A stretch of DNA of 64,000 nt, taken from assembly GCA_001449105.1 (NCBI GenBank), contig LNIY01000013.1, positions 45,094 through 109,093 on the forward strand, written 5' to 3'. Shown piece after piece: positions 43,030 to 51,330 of the stretch. Source of the DNA: Caulobacter vibrioides. GTDB taxonomy: Bacteria; Pseudomonadota; Alphaproteobacteria; Caulobacterales; Caulobacteraceae. A program made the position numbers and the translations under genes. The notes beneath the pieces were generated by a model. The model saw only the letters and a list, made by a program, of their open reading frames with translations, was not told where the DNA came from and searched no databases. Numbering within the stretch: position 1 is the first letter of the stretch; the number at the start of each line of letters is the position of its first letter.

Positions 43030-43044
43030 TTAACGACGGCTTTA
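43030..43044 (-). promoter_or_regulatory. CtrA-type box upstream of fliF
   Basis: On the minus strand the sequence is TAAA-N7-TTAA (plus strand TTAACGACGGCTTTA), one mismatch from the CtrA consensus TTAA-N7-TTAA. It lies 91-105 nt before the fliF start, fitting a class II flagellar promoter. The same TAACGACGGCTT core recurs at 43517-43528 before sciP. Confidence 0.65.
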
Positions 43045-43177
43045 GATTTGGGGCGAGAACCCGCCTCCATAGGCGCCAAATGGTCGCGGCCGCGCCTTGG
43101 GGGGCGCGGCCGCTGAACAGACCGTTCGGGCGCTTCGTGGAGCATAACTCCTCGCGCCCTTTCAGTTTTTCCGCCGT

Positions 43178-43459
43178 CTAGCGGTACTGCTGAAGCCGGG
43201 TGGTCCGCAGACCCGCCAGGCCGTGCCGGTCGATAGACTGCTGCCAGGCGAGGAATTCCTCGTTGGTCAGCTTGTAACGATCACACGCCTCGTCGAGCGA
43301 GAGGAGACCACCGCGGACGGCGGCGACCACCTCGGCCTTGCGCCGGATCACCCAACGCTGGGTTTCCGGAGGCGGAAGATCCGACAGGGTAAGAGGCGCA
43401 CCGGTCGGACCGATGACGTACTTTTCACCCCGGCTGTTCGTGCGCTGCTGCTGCAACAT
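43178..43459 (-). CDS. sciP: CtrA inhibitory protein SciP (DUF1153)
   Basis: The protein has 93 residues from ATG 43459 (MLQQQRTNSRGEKYVIGPTG). An upstream GTG/ATG extension at 43480 is rejected. DUF1153 fold: helix-turn-helix with RWVIRRKAEVVAAVRGGLLS, LDEACDRYKLTNEEFLAWQQ and C-terminal RTTRLQQYR. In Caulobacter, SciP blocks CtrA-dependent transcription in swarmer cells by binding DNA or CtrA. Its place between flgE and fliF matches the C. crescentus gene order as I remember it. A CtrA-type box lies 57-71 nt upstream, as expected for its CtrA-controlled expression. Confidence 0.95.
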   Translation of the reverse strand: MLQQQRTNSRGEKYVIGPTGAPLTLSDLPPPETQRWVIRRKAEVVAAVRGGLLSLDEACDRYKLTNEEFLAWQQSIDRHGLAGLRTTRLQQYR

Positions 43460-43515
43460 GGCTTTACGCCTTTCCCACAACCATCACTGTTGACGAGGAA
43501 TATAGGCGCCGGGGA

Positions 43516-43530
43516 ATAACGACGGCTTAA
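43516..43530 (-). promoter_or_regulatory. CtrA-type box upstream of sciP
   Basis: The minus strand reads TTAA-N7-TTAT, one mismatch from the CtrA consensus, 57-71 nt upstream of the sciP ATG. This fits the CtrA-SciP negative feedback circuit known from C. crescentus. Confidence 0.65.
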
Positions 43531-43574
43531 TTCCGGTAGTAAAGAAAGACCTAAACACGGCACTTCCTCCAGCG

Positions 43575-43605
43575 ATCAGAGTGTATCGATGTGACACACT
43601 CTGAT
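43575..43605. terminator. Perfect hairpin between flgE and sciP
   Basis: ATCAGAGTGT (43575-43584) pairs with its exact complement at 43596-43605, leaving an 11-nt loop. It is located 23 nt after the flgE stop. There is no T run on the minus strand, so it may be an mRNA end stabiliser or factor-dependent terminator rather than an intrinsic terminator. It is AT-richer than the surrounding DNA and could also be a protein site. Confidence 0.5.
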
Positions 43606-43627
43606 TAAGACCAGTTAATACCTATGA

Positions 43628-45307
43628 TCAGCGCTTAATGCTCAGAAGTTCTTCCAGCATCTGATCAGCGGTAGTGATGATTTTCGACGAGGCCGAGTAC
43701 GCGCGTTGCGTAGTGATCAGGCCCGTGAACTCAGTCGACAGGTCGACAGTCGAAGCTTCCAGCGTCGACGGAGCCAGAGAACCTGCACCGCCCTGGCCCG
43801 GGGTCTTCAGGCTATAGGTGCCGCTTTCATTGGTGACGCGGTAGGCGTTGCCGTTAACGCCCTTCAGGCCGTTGGGATTCGAGAAGGTCGCGATGGCCAC
43901 CTGGGCGATCCGGCGAGTCACCCCGTTGTCGAAGATGGCCGAGACGTAGCCGTCTTCATCCACCTCGATGTTGGTCAGGTTGCCGAACGCGGTGCCGTTG
44001 GTGTTCACCGACTGCACGACCGACTGGCTGTTGTACTGGGTCAGGCCGCCGGCGGCGTTGGCCAGGTCGATCTGGATGTCCTGGGAGTCGATGCCCAGGC
44101 CGTCGGCCCAGCGCGGACCCGTGCCCGTGGCGGTCGGGTCCGAAGCGCCGATGTGGATCGCCGTCGGGGTCACGCCGCCGAACAGGTTGCCGACCGAAGC
44201 CAGCTTGCCGTCCGTGGTGAAGGTGATCTTGCCCGAGCTGATCAGGCCGTTGGTGTTGTTGTCCAGGTCGCCCGGCTTGGCGCGCAGTTCGGCGAACCAC
44301 TCGTTCGGGCCGGGGCCCTTGAGCAGCGACAGGGTGACGGTGCGCTGGCCGCCCTTGGAGTCCGAGACCGGGATCTGGATCTCGAAGTCCGGCTTGACGC
44401 CGGTGGTCGGGTCCTCAGCGTAGTCCGACATCGAGCGGGTGGTCGGGTCGTAGGCGCCGGCGTTCACAGCGTCGGTCTTGGTGTTCAGACCCAGGGCCGC
44501 GAACGACACGGTGGCGCCGCCGCCGGCGTTGATCGAGCCGGCCGGCACGGTCGCACCGGTCGGGGTGTAGCTGGTCAGGGCGCCCGTGGCCGGGTCGAAC
44601 ACGGCCGTGCCGGTGTCGACCACGACGCCCGCGCGGCGGACTTCGACCTGGTACTCGTTACCGTTGCCGGTAGGGCTGTAGCGGACGGCGTAGTCGGCCG
44701 TGGCGGCGGTCGAGTCGGCGACGCCCGTCTTGGTCGACAGCGCGTTGGCGGCGGCCGACACGGCCTGTTCCGAACGCAGGTTGGCGTTGACGCCGACGCG
44801 GGTGGTCTTCTCGGCGGTGCCGCCGACGCTGCCCACGTTGATCGACGACAGCTGGGTCAGGTCCGACGGATCGGGCGTGATGGCGCCGGTCACCGGATCG
44901 GCCAGCCAGCCCTGCAGGTACAGGCCGGCGTCGTTCTTCAGATAGCCCAGGTTGTCCAGCTGGAACGAACCGGCACGGGTGAACGAGCGGGTGTCGGTGG
45001 CGGTCAGGCCTTCCGGCTTCTCGGTGGCGACGAAGAAGCCCGAGCCGGCGATCGACAGGTCGAGGCTCGAGGTCGTCGACTGGGTCAGGCCCTGCTGGCT
45101 GATGAACTGGTGCGTCAGCGACTTCACGCCGCCGGCGCTGTAGGTGTTGTTCTTGCTTTGCGAGGTGACCAGCGTCGAGAAATTGGCCGACGAGCGCTTG
45201 TAGCCGACGGTGTTGACGTTCGCGATGTTGTCCGAGATCGCGGCCAGGGCCGACGAGTTGGCGACCAGACCGGAGACGCCCGAGAGCATGGCGCTGTTGA
45301 TGGACAT
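43628..45307 (-). CDS. flgE: Flagellar hook protein FlgE
   Basis: The protein has 559 residues, typical for the long alphaproteobacterial hook protein. N-terminal export/D0 segment: NSAMLSGVSGLVANSSALAA and ISDNIANVNTVGYKRS. C-terminal D0: STEFTGLITTQRAYSASSKI, ITTADQMLEELLSIKR. The variable middle domains are Gly/Thr-rich. It polymerises into the hook under length control by FliK, with FlgD as cap. It lies downstream of fliK and flgD on the same strand. Confidence 0.95.
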   Translation of the reverse strand: MSINSAMLSGVSGLVANSSALAAISDNIANVNTVGYKRSSANFSTLVTSQSKNNTYSAGGVKSLTHQFISQQGLTQSTTSSLDLSIAGSGFFVATEKPEGLTATDTRSFTRAGSFQLDNLGYLKNDAGLYLQGWLADPVTGAITPDPSDLTQLSSINVGSVGGTAEKTTRVGVNANLRSEQAVSAAANALSTKTGVADSTAATADYAVRYSPTGNGNEYQVEVRRAGVVVDTGTAVFDPATGALTSYTPTGATVPAGSINAGGGATVSFAALGLNTKTDAVNAGAYDPTTRSMSDYAEDPTTGVKPDFEIQIPVSDSKGGQRTVTLSLLKGPGPNEWFAELRAKPGDLDNNTNGLISSGKITFTTDGKLASVGNLFGGVTPTAIHIGASDPTATGTGPRWADGLGIDSQDIQIDLANAAGGLTQYNSQSVVQSVNTNGTAFGNLTNIEVDEDGYVSAIFDNGVTRRIAQVAIATFSNPNGLKGVNGNAYRVTNESGTYSLKTPGQGGAGSLAPSTLEASTVDLSTEFTGLITTQRAYSASSKIITTADQMLEELLSIKR

Positions 45308-45440
45308 GACTGAAATCCTGCTCGTGAGGTTTGTTTCGAGGGGCTCAGCGCAGTTTGCGTTTGGGTTCCGGGTCGGCCGTCTGGCTCGGTTGGGAACCGC
45401 GTCGGCGTCATTCTGACGCCCGGTTCATTCGTTGGAGGCC

Positions 45441-46169
45441 TTAGGCGGCCTCTGCGGTGTCCTCGGGCGTCTTGTCCGAGGCGTCCGCCGTCTTGTCCGG
45501 AGGGTTGGTGACGCCGATCACCTGGCTGATCGGCACTTTCACGCCGTCGATGGTGACCATGTTCTGGCCGCTCTCGTTGGTCACCGCGGTCACGATGCCT
45601 TCGATGCGGCCCTTGGAGGTGGTGGCGATCTTCGTGCCCTCGCCGTCGAGGGCGGTGATGCGCAGGGTGTAGGCCGCGCCGTTGGGCTGCTGGACGCCGG
45701 TGGTGCTGTCCTTGCCGTCCCACTCGAAGGTGTGGTCGCCCTTGCTCATGTCGTCGGGCAGCTTGGTGGCGACCACGGCGCCGTACTTGTCGAGCACCTC
45801 GATCTTCACCGAAGTGGCGTTGCGGCCGACGGTGTAGCTCCAGTTGGCCTTGCCGTCCTTGAGCACCGAGGTGTCGGTCTCGGCCGTGGCCTGCTTGCCC
45901 ATCATGTTGACGGCGTCGGCGATGCCGCCGTCGTTCATGCCGACGAGCGCGGCCAGCAGGTCGTTGGTGACCAGCTGCTGTTCGACGCCGGTCATCTGGA
46001 CGATCTGTCCGGTGAAGGCGTTGGAATCCATCGGCGACAACGGATCCTGGTTCTTCATCTGCGTGGTCAGCAGCTTGAGGAAGGTCTCCTCGCTGCTGGC
46101 GAGCTGGTTCCTCGAGTTGTTGATCTTGTCGATCACCGAGGTGCCGGACGTCGCGCTGGTCGTGGCCAT
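45441..46169 (-). CDS. flgD: Flagellar hook assembly (cap) protein FlgD
   Basis: The protein has 242 residues. The conserved N-terminal part is SSEETFLKLLTTQMKNQDPL, SPMDSNAFTGQIVQMTGVEQ. The FlgD Ig-like/Tudor part includes GDHTFEWDGKDSTTGVQ and AAYTLRITALDGEG. It is a scaffold that caps the growing hook. It is 12 nt from fliK, and 133 nt separates it from flgE. Confidence 0.94.
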   Translation of the reverse strand: MATTSATSGTSVIDKINNSRNQLASSEETFLKLLTTQMKNQDPLSPMDSNAFTGQIVQMTGVEQQLVTNDLLAALVGMNDGGIADAVNMMGKQATAETDTSVLKDGKANWSYTVGRNATSVKIEVLDKYGAVVATKLPDDMSKGDHTFEWDGKDSTTGVQQPNGAAYTLRITALDGEGTKIATTSKGRIEGIVTAVTNESGQNMVTIDGVKVPISQVIGVTNPPDKTADASDKTPEDTAEAA

Positions 46170-46181
46170 GACGCTAATCTC

Positions 46182-47810
46182 CTAGATCTTCACGTCGACG
46201 CCGTCGGATTCCGCGAAGCGGAGACCCGGGATCAGCGACGCGGCCGAAACGGTGGGGATGTCGTCGGCCATGGCGCCCGCGAAGGCGCGACCGGCGAAGG
46301 CGCGGCGACCGTGGTCGCCGCCCTGGAAGTCGAAGAAGGCGTTCTGCTGCTGGCCCTGGCCGCCGTTGCCGCCCTGGCTCGACACGTCGAACTTCAGGGC
46401 GTTGTCGGCGACGTCGAAGCCGGCCTGGCTCAGCGCCTGACGCAGCTCGCCGGCGCGGTGGCGCAGGTCGGCGGCGGCTTGCGGGTTCTCGAAGGCCATG
46501 ACGGCCGTCAGCTTGCCCTCGGCGCCGATGCGCACCTGCACGTCGACCTTGCCCAGGCCTTCCGGCGTCAGGACGATGTCGAAGCGGGTCGACTTGGCTT
46601 CCAGCTTCTTGGCGATCTCGGCCGACATCGCCGCGACGGTCTCGGGCGAGCCGCGCACGATGGTCTCGGCCGGGGCCTGGGCGGCGGCGGCGGTCGTCTG
46701 GGCCTGCAGGGTCGGGGCGAAGGCCGCGTCGGTCTTGGCGGCGGGCGCATCGACCGGGGCGGCGTCGGCCGCCATCTGGGCGAAGGCGTCGCCGGCGCCC
46801 GACTGAGCGCCGGAGTCGCTGTTGGTGGCCGCGTCGTGGGCGGCCTGCTCGGCGGCGACGGCGTGAGCGGTGACCACGGCCTCGCCCTTGGCGGCGACCT
46901 CGACCTTGCCGGTCTTGGGCGCCAGAGCCTGGGTCTCGGCGGGCTTGGCGGTTTCGACGGCGGCGGCCTGGGCCTCGACCGGGGCGGCGACTTCGGCGGT
47001 TTCCACCGGGGTCGCTGCGGCGGTCGCGGTCAAGGCCTCATCGGCCGGAACCTGCACGGCCTTCAGGCTGACGATCTCGTCGCCCAGCGAGGCGGCGGCG
47101 GGCTGGGCGGCGTCGGCTGCGGCCTGGGCTTGCGGCTGAGCCTTCGGCGCGACCGGCGCTTCGGCGGGCGCGGCGGCCTGCGGCTGGGCGGCCAGCTTGG
47201 CCAGGTCGGCGGCGGGAAGTTCGGCGGCGGCCGGCTGGACGGCTTCGGCGTCGACCTTCGGCGCGGCCGCGTCGGCCACCAGATCGGCGGCGGCCTCCAC
47301 GGCGTCGGCGGCGGCCGCGAGCGGGCTCGCGCCGGCCAGCTTGGCGGCGTCGGAAACGGTGTCGGCCACGTCGCCGACCAGGCCCGCGGCCTTGGCCAGC
47401 AGGTCGGTGGAGCCGGCGGCCGGGGTTTCGGCGGCGGCGGCGGCGGCGTCGACCGCGGCCGTCTCGGCGGCGGCCTGGCCGGTCGCGGCGGGTTGTTGCT
47501 GTTGTTGCGCGCTCATGGCGGCGACCACGGCCGCGCCGGCCTGGGCGGCGGCGGCGTCCTGGCCGGCGGCGTCGGCGCCGCTCTTGCGGTCGTCGCCCTT
47601 GCGGTCGCCATCCTTGCGGTCGACGGCCGGCTTGGCCGAGGCCTTGTTTCCACCCGCGGGACGGGCGGCCGGCTGGTCCTGCGTCTCTTCCTTCGCGCCC
47701 TTGGCGGCCAGCAGCGCGCCGAAGACGTCGCCGGCGCCGGAAGCGTCGGACGCGCCGGCGGCGCCCTGGGCGGGCGTCGGGAGCGGAAGAGAGGCGGCGA
47801 TCGCGGTCAT
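46182..47810 (-). CDS. fliK: Flagellar hook-length control protein FliK
   Basis: The protein has 542 residues from ATG 47810 (MTAIAASLPLPTPAQGAAGA). Longer in-frame starts would run into the sigma-54 promoter and are rejected. The first about 390 residues are very Ala/Pro/Val-rich and repetitive, the flexible molecular-ruler part. The C-terminal Flg_hook domain (about 430-510) is clear: STRFDIVLTPEGLGKVDVQV and AADLRHRAGELRQALSQAGF. It switches export from hook to filament substrates when the hook is complete. It is the first gene of fliK-flgD-flgE (flaJ-flbH-flgE in older Caulobacter naming, from memory). Confidence 0.9.
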   Translation of the reverse strand: MTAIAASLPLPTPAQGAAGASDASGAGDVFGALLAAKGAKEETQDQPAARPAGGNKASAKPAVDRKDGDRKGDDRKSGADAAGQDAAAAQAGAAVVAAMSAQQQQQPAATGQAAAETAAVDAAAAAAETPAAGSTDLLAKAAGLVGDVADTVSDAAKLAGASPLAAAADAVEAAADLVADAAAPKVDAEAVQPAAAELPAADLAKLAAQPQAAAPAEAPVAPKAQPQAQAAADAAQPAAASLGDEIVSLKAVQVPADEALTATAAATPVETAEVAAPVEAQAAAVETAKPAETQALAPKTGKVEVAAKGEAVVTAHAVAAEQAAHDAATNSDSGAQSGAGDAFAQMAADAAPVDAPAAKTDAAFAPTLQAQTTAAAAQAPAETIVRGSPETVAAMSAEIAKKLEAKSTRFDIVLTPEGLGKVDVQVRIGAEGKLTAVMAFENPQAAADLRHRAGELRQALSQAGFDVADNALKFDVSSQGGNGGQGQQQNAFFDFQGGDHGRRAFAGRAFAGAMADDIPTVSAASLIPGLRFAESDGVDVKI

Positions 47811-47875
47811 GCGGGTCGTTACGCTCGGCTGGACGACGGCTCGGATGGAGCACGCCTTGATCCGCCGTCCTCTGA

Positions 47876-47890
47876 GCAATCGCCGGGCCA
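47876..47890 (-). promoter_or_regulatory. Sigma-54 promoter for fliK-flgD-flgE
   Basis: The minus strand reads TGGCCCGGCGATTGC, an excellent -24/-12 match (TGGC at -24, TTGC at -12, correct 10-nt spacing between GG and GC). The predicted start near 47864 leaves a leader of about 54 nt before fliK. It faces the flgK promoter at 48048-48062, the same arrangement as the divergent hook-operon and flaN promoters of C. crescentus. Confidence 0.85.
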
Positions 47891-47906
47891 ACCCGGAAAT
47901 TTCTTT

Positions 47907-47919
47907 CAAGTCATTGATT
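47907..47919 (-). promoter_or_regulatory. IHF binding site candidate
   Basis: The minus strand reads AATCAATGACTTG, a full match to the IHF consensus WATCAA-N4-TTR. It lies 17 nt upstream of the hook-operon sigma-54 promoter, in a notably AT-rich patch. IHF would bend DNA so that FlbD bound at the ftr-like sites can contact the polymerase. Confidence 0.75.
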
Positions 47920-47972
47920 CAAAAGGTTTTAACTTCCGATTTACTCTTTGATTTCGGCAGGTTGCGGAGGTT

Positions 47973-48019
47973 TTTGCCGAGCGGAAACGGAAAGAATGAC
48001 CCCACGTTTGCCGCGTCGG
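47973..48019. promoter_or_regulatory. FlbD (ftr-like) enhancer candidates
   Basis: TTTGCCGAGCGGA at 47973-47985 occurs again, identical over 13 nt, at 48199-48211 just before flgK. A related TTTGCCGCGTCGG is at 48007-48019. The repeated TTTGCCG core between two divergent sigma-54 promoters is where ftr elements bound by FlbD would be expected. The assignment is by position and repetition; I cannot check the published consensus here. Confidence 0.5.
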
Positions 48020-48047
48020 CGCGTCGCAGCCCGGGTCTGGACCGGGT

Positions 48048-48062
48048 TGGCGCCATCCTTGC
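48048..48062 (+). promoter_or_regulatory. Sigma-54 promoter for flgK-flgL
   Basis: TGGCGCCATCCTTGC matches the -24/-12 pattern with correct spacing. The predicted start near 48074 gives a leader of about 150 nt before flgK, with one ftr-like repeat (48199-48211) inside the leader. It is divergent from the 47876 promoter, with IHF and ftr-like sites between them. Confidence 0.8.
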
Positions 48063-48224
48063 GCTCCCCTCCTCGTCGTCCGCACGGCGCATGGAACCCA
48101 ACGCCTTGTATTTCAACGGTTTGCACAACGGAAACGAGACGCTCTCGACGCCCACCCGGCAAGTTTCGCCGGGCAAGGTCGCGTCGCGTGGTCCGTGCTT
48201 TGCCGAGCGGACAGGAGATCGCTG

Positions 48225-50333
48225 ATGTCGCTGAACACCATCCTGAACACCGCGACGTCGGGGATGATGGCCGCCCAGACGGGCATGCGCGTCGTTTCCG
48301 ACAACATCGCCAACGTCAACACCGCCGGCTACGTCCGCAAGACGGTCAGCCAGTCCAACCTCGTGTCGAACGGCATGGGCGTGGGCGTCAACATCGACGC
48401 CATCAAGCGCGCCACCGACCGCTTCCTGCAGTCGGCCAGCCTGAACGCCGCGTCGGACGCCGGCCGCGCTTCGGCCCTATCGAGCGCGCTGGACAACGCC
48501 CAGGAGCTGTTCGGCGACCCCAGCGCCAAGACCAACTTCTTCTCGATGCTGGACGAGGTGTTCAGCGCCTTCTCCCAGGCCGCCGACGAGCCGTCCTCGT
48601 CGCTGCTGCGCGCGCAGGCCCTGACCAAGGTCGAGGACTTCCTGGGTGAAAGCAGCCGCATCACCGCCGGCCTGTCGAGCCTGGGCAAGGACGCCGACAC
48701 CAAGATTTCGGCCGACGTCGACCGCGTGAACGTGCTGCTCAAGCAGATCGACGAGCTGAACGCCGACATCACCCGCGCCAAGACCACCGGCGTCGACGCC
48801 ACCGGCTCGGAGAACATCCAGAGCGGCCTGATCGACGAGCTGTCGTCGCTGATGAACGTGCAGGTCAGCCAGCGCGCCAACGGCGGCGTGCTGATCCGCT
48901 CGACCGAGGGCATGAGCCTGGCCGGCGAAGGCGCGGCCGTGGTCAAGTACGAGCAGTCGCCCACCGCCAACGGCTTCCTGACGGTCACCTCGGCCAACAG
49001 CGGCGGCCAGGCCAGCCCGCTCTATATCAGCAGCGGCGAGATCAAGGGCCTGCTGGAGCTGCGCAACACCGAGCTGCCGGCCCTGTCGGACCAGCTGGGC
49101 GAATTCGTCACCCGCACCACCGAGGAGCTGAACCGCGCCTCGAACGCCAACTCGTCGGTCCCCGCCCCGGCCAGCATGACCGGCCGCGACACCGGCCTGG
49201 ACGCCACCACCGCCCTCACCGGCTTCACCGGCAAGACCACCATCGCCCTGACCAACGCCAGCGGCGTCATCCAGCGCCGCATCGAGGTGGACTTCAGCGC
49301 CGGCTCGATGACGATCGACGGCGTCGCCGGCCCGGCCTTCACCCCGGCCAACTTCCTGACCCAGCTGAACGGCGCCCTGGGCGCCGACGGCCAGGCCAAC
49401 TTCACCAACGGCACGCTCAGCCTGTCGGCCAACGGCGGCCTGGGCGTGGCCATCGCCGACGATCCGACCAACCCGTCGACCAAGGCCGGCAAGGGCTTCA
49501 GCCATTTCTTCGGCATGAACGACATCGTCCGCCAGACCGGCTATTCGCCGTACGAGACGGGCATGACCACGGCCTCGCCGCACGGCTTCACGCCGGGCGA
49601 GGAGATCACCCTGCGCCTGACCGACATCGAAGGCGGCCGCATCCGCGACGTGAAGGTCACCGTGCCCGCCGGCGGCACGATGCAGGACATGCTGAACGCC
49701 CTGAATTCGCGCGCCGACGGCGCGGGCCAGTACGGGACCTTCGCGCTCGACTCCAAGGGCGCGCTGAGCTTCAGCTCCAACAGCGCCTCGCCCGTGACCC
49801 TGTCGGTGGTCGAGGACGGCACCCAGCGCGGCGCCGGCGGCCCGTCGCTGAGCCAGCTGTTCGGCCTGGGCCCGTCCGAGCGCAGCACCCGCGCCTCGGG
49901 CTACACCATCGACGCGGCGATGAATTCCAACCCGACCCGCCTGCCCTTCGCCAAGCTCGACCTGACGGCCGCCGCCGGGACCTCGTCCCTGGCCATCGGC
50001 GACGCCCGCGGCGCCCTGGCCCTGGCCAAGGCCGGCGACAGCGCGGTGAACTTCTCTTCGGCCGGCGGCGTCGGCGCGGCCAGCAGCAGCGTCCTGCGCT
50101 ACGGCGCCGACTTCGCCGGCTCGATCGCCCGCAAGGCGGCCGCCGCCGAGTCCAAGAAGGACGCCACCGCCTCCGTGAAGATCGAGGTCGACACCCAGCG
50201 CCAGTCGCACGAGGGGGTCAATCTCGACGAGGAACTCATCAATCTGACGACGTACCAGCAGGCGTTCAACGCCTCGGCCCGCCTGATCCAGGCGACCAAG
50301 GACATGTACGACGTCCTCGTGAACATCATCTGA
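48225..50333 (+). CDS. flgK: Flagellar hook-filament junction protein FlgK (HAP1)
   Basis: The protein has 702 residues. N-terminal: ILNTATSGMMAAQTGMRVVS, DNIANVNTAGYVRKT. Early part: ISADVDRVNVLLKQIDELNA. C-terminal D0: GVNLDEELINLTTYQQAFNA, SARLIQATKDMYDVLVNII. It is longer than the enteric protein (about 550) but normal for Caulobacter-type HAP1. It joins the hook to the filament. It starts 7 nt after a CAGGAGA ribosome site; older Caulobacter name flaN (recall). It is transcribed from a sigma-54 promoter. Confidence 0.95.
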   Translation: MSLNTILNTATSGMMAAQTGMRVVSDNIANVNTAGYVRKTVSQSNLVSNGMGVGVNIDAIKRATDRFLQSASLNAASDAGRASALSSALDNAQELFGDPSAKTNFFSMLDEVFSAFSQAADEPSSSLLRAQALTKVEDFLGESSRITAGLSSLGKDADTKISADVDRVNVLLKQIDELNADITRAKTTGVDATGSENIQSGLIDELSSLMNVQVSQRANGGVLIRSTEGMSLAGEGAAVVKYEQSPTANGFLTVTSANSGGQASPLYISSGEIKGLLELRNTELPALSDQLGEFVTRTTEELNRASNANSSVPAPASMTGRDTGLDATTALTGFTGKTTIALTNASGVIQRRIEVDFSAGSMTIDGVAGPAFTPANFLTQLNGALGADGQANFTNGTLSLSANGGLGVAIADDPTNPSTKAGKGFSHFFGMNDIVRQTGYSPYETGMTTASPHGFTPGEEITLRLTDIEGGRIRDVKVTVPAGGTMQDMLNALNSRADGAGQYGTFALDSKGALSFSSNSASPVTLSVVEDGTQRGAGGPSLSQLFGLGPSERSTRASGYTIDAAMNSNPTRLPFAKLDLTAAAGTSSLAIGDARGALALAKAGDSAVNFSSAGGVGAASSSVLRYGADFAGSIARKAAAAESKKDATASVKIEVDTQRQSHEGVNLDEELINLTTYQQAFNASARLIQATKDMYDVLVNII

Positions 50334-50341
50334 GGTCCGCC

Positions 50342-51265
50342 ATGACCCGTGTCTCCACCTCCGGCAATTTCGGCGTGATGACGTCGAACCTGATGCTGGC
50401 GCAGGTGCGCCAGAACCAGATCGGCGAGCAGGTCTCCAGCCAGAAGGTCGCCAGCGACCTGAAGGGCTACTCCAAGAACGCCGAGATGCTGACGGCGATG
50501 AAGAGCGCCCAGGCCAAGATCGACGGCTTCCTCGACCAGACCAAGCTCGTCTCCAACCGCCTGGAGATGCAGGACATGGGCATCGAGCGCCTGGCCAACT
50601 CGGCCACCGGCGCGCGCGAGGCGATCGCCAACGCCCTGGCCGCCGGCAACGCCACCACCCTGATGCAGCAGCTGCAGAACGCCTTCGGCGACGCGGTGCA
50701 GGGCCTGAACACCAAGTCGAACGGCTACTACGTGTTCTCGGGCGCCAGGAACGACACGGCGACGACCACGGCCACCAGCATGGCCGACCTGACGGCCGCG
50801 CCCAGCACCGCCTCGCTGTTCCAGAACGACCAGTACGTCACGACCAACCGCATCGACGAGTCGACCACGGTCACGACCGGCGTGCTCGGCGACGCCCTGG
50901 GGACCAAACTGTTCGACGCCTTCAAGCAGGTGCAGGCCTATGTCGACGCCAACGGCCCGTTCACCGGCAACCTGACCGACGCCCAGTCGACCTTCCTCAA
51001 GGGCCTGCTGCCGGCCTTCGACGACGCCCACAAGGACCTGGTCACCGCCCAGGGCAAGAACGGCCTGAACCAGAAGCGCTTCGAGGACGCCCAGGTGTCG
51101 CTCCAGGACCAGTCCGACAGCCTGACGGTGATGATCGGCGGCGTCGTCGACGTCGACATGGCCGAGGCCGTCACCCGCCTTCAGGCCGCCCAGCTGGCCG
51201 TCCAGGCCTCGGCCCAGGTCTTCGCCTCGCTGCAGAATTCGTCGCTGCTGAACGTGCTGAAGTAG
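50342..51265 (+). CDS. flgL: Flagellar hook-filament junction protein FlgL (HAP3)
   Basis: The protein has 307 residues. It has flagellin-like terminal helices: N-terminal MLAQVRQNQIGEQVSSQKVA and C-terminal DVDMAEAVTRLQAAQLAVQA, SAQVFASLQNSSLLNVLK. It starts 8 nt after flgK, in the same operon. Together with FlgK it forms the adaptor between hook and flagellin filament. Confidence 0.92.
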   Translation: MTRVSTSGNFGVMTSNLMLAQVRQNQIGEQVSSQKVASDLKGYSKNAEMLTAMKSAQAKIDGFLDQTKLVSNRLEMQDMGIERLANSATGAREAIANALAAGNATTLMQQLQNAFGDAVQGLNTKSNGYYVFSGARNDTATTTATSMADLTAAPSTASLFQNDQYVTTNRIDESTTVTTGVLGDALGTKLFDAFKQVQAYVDANGPFTGNLTDAQSTFLKGLLPAFDDAHKDLVTAQGKNGLNQKRFEDAQVSLQDQSDSLTVMIGGVVDVDMAEAVTRLQAAQLAVQASAQVFASLQNSSLLNVLK

Positions 51266-51330
51266 GCGGCGAGCAGACTGCGGCGCTGGTCCACCTCGCA
51301 AAATCGGGGTCGAGGCTCTAAATAGCGCCG

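Noticed and set aside
48186..48206. A second sigma-54-like sequence (TGG...TTTGC) just before flgK
   Set aside because: Transcription would start about 10 nt before the flgK ATG, inside the ribosome site. The 48048 site matches better and leaves a sensible leader; the TTTGCC part is better explained as an ftr-like repeat.
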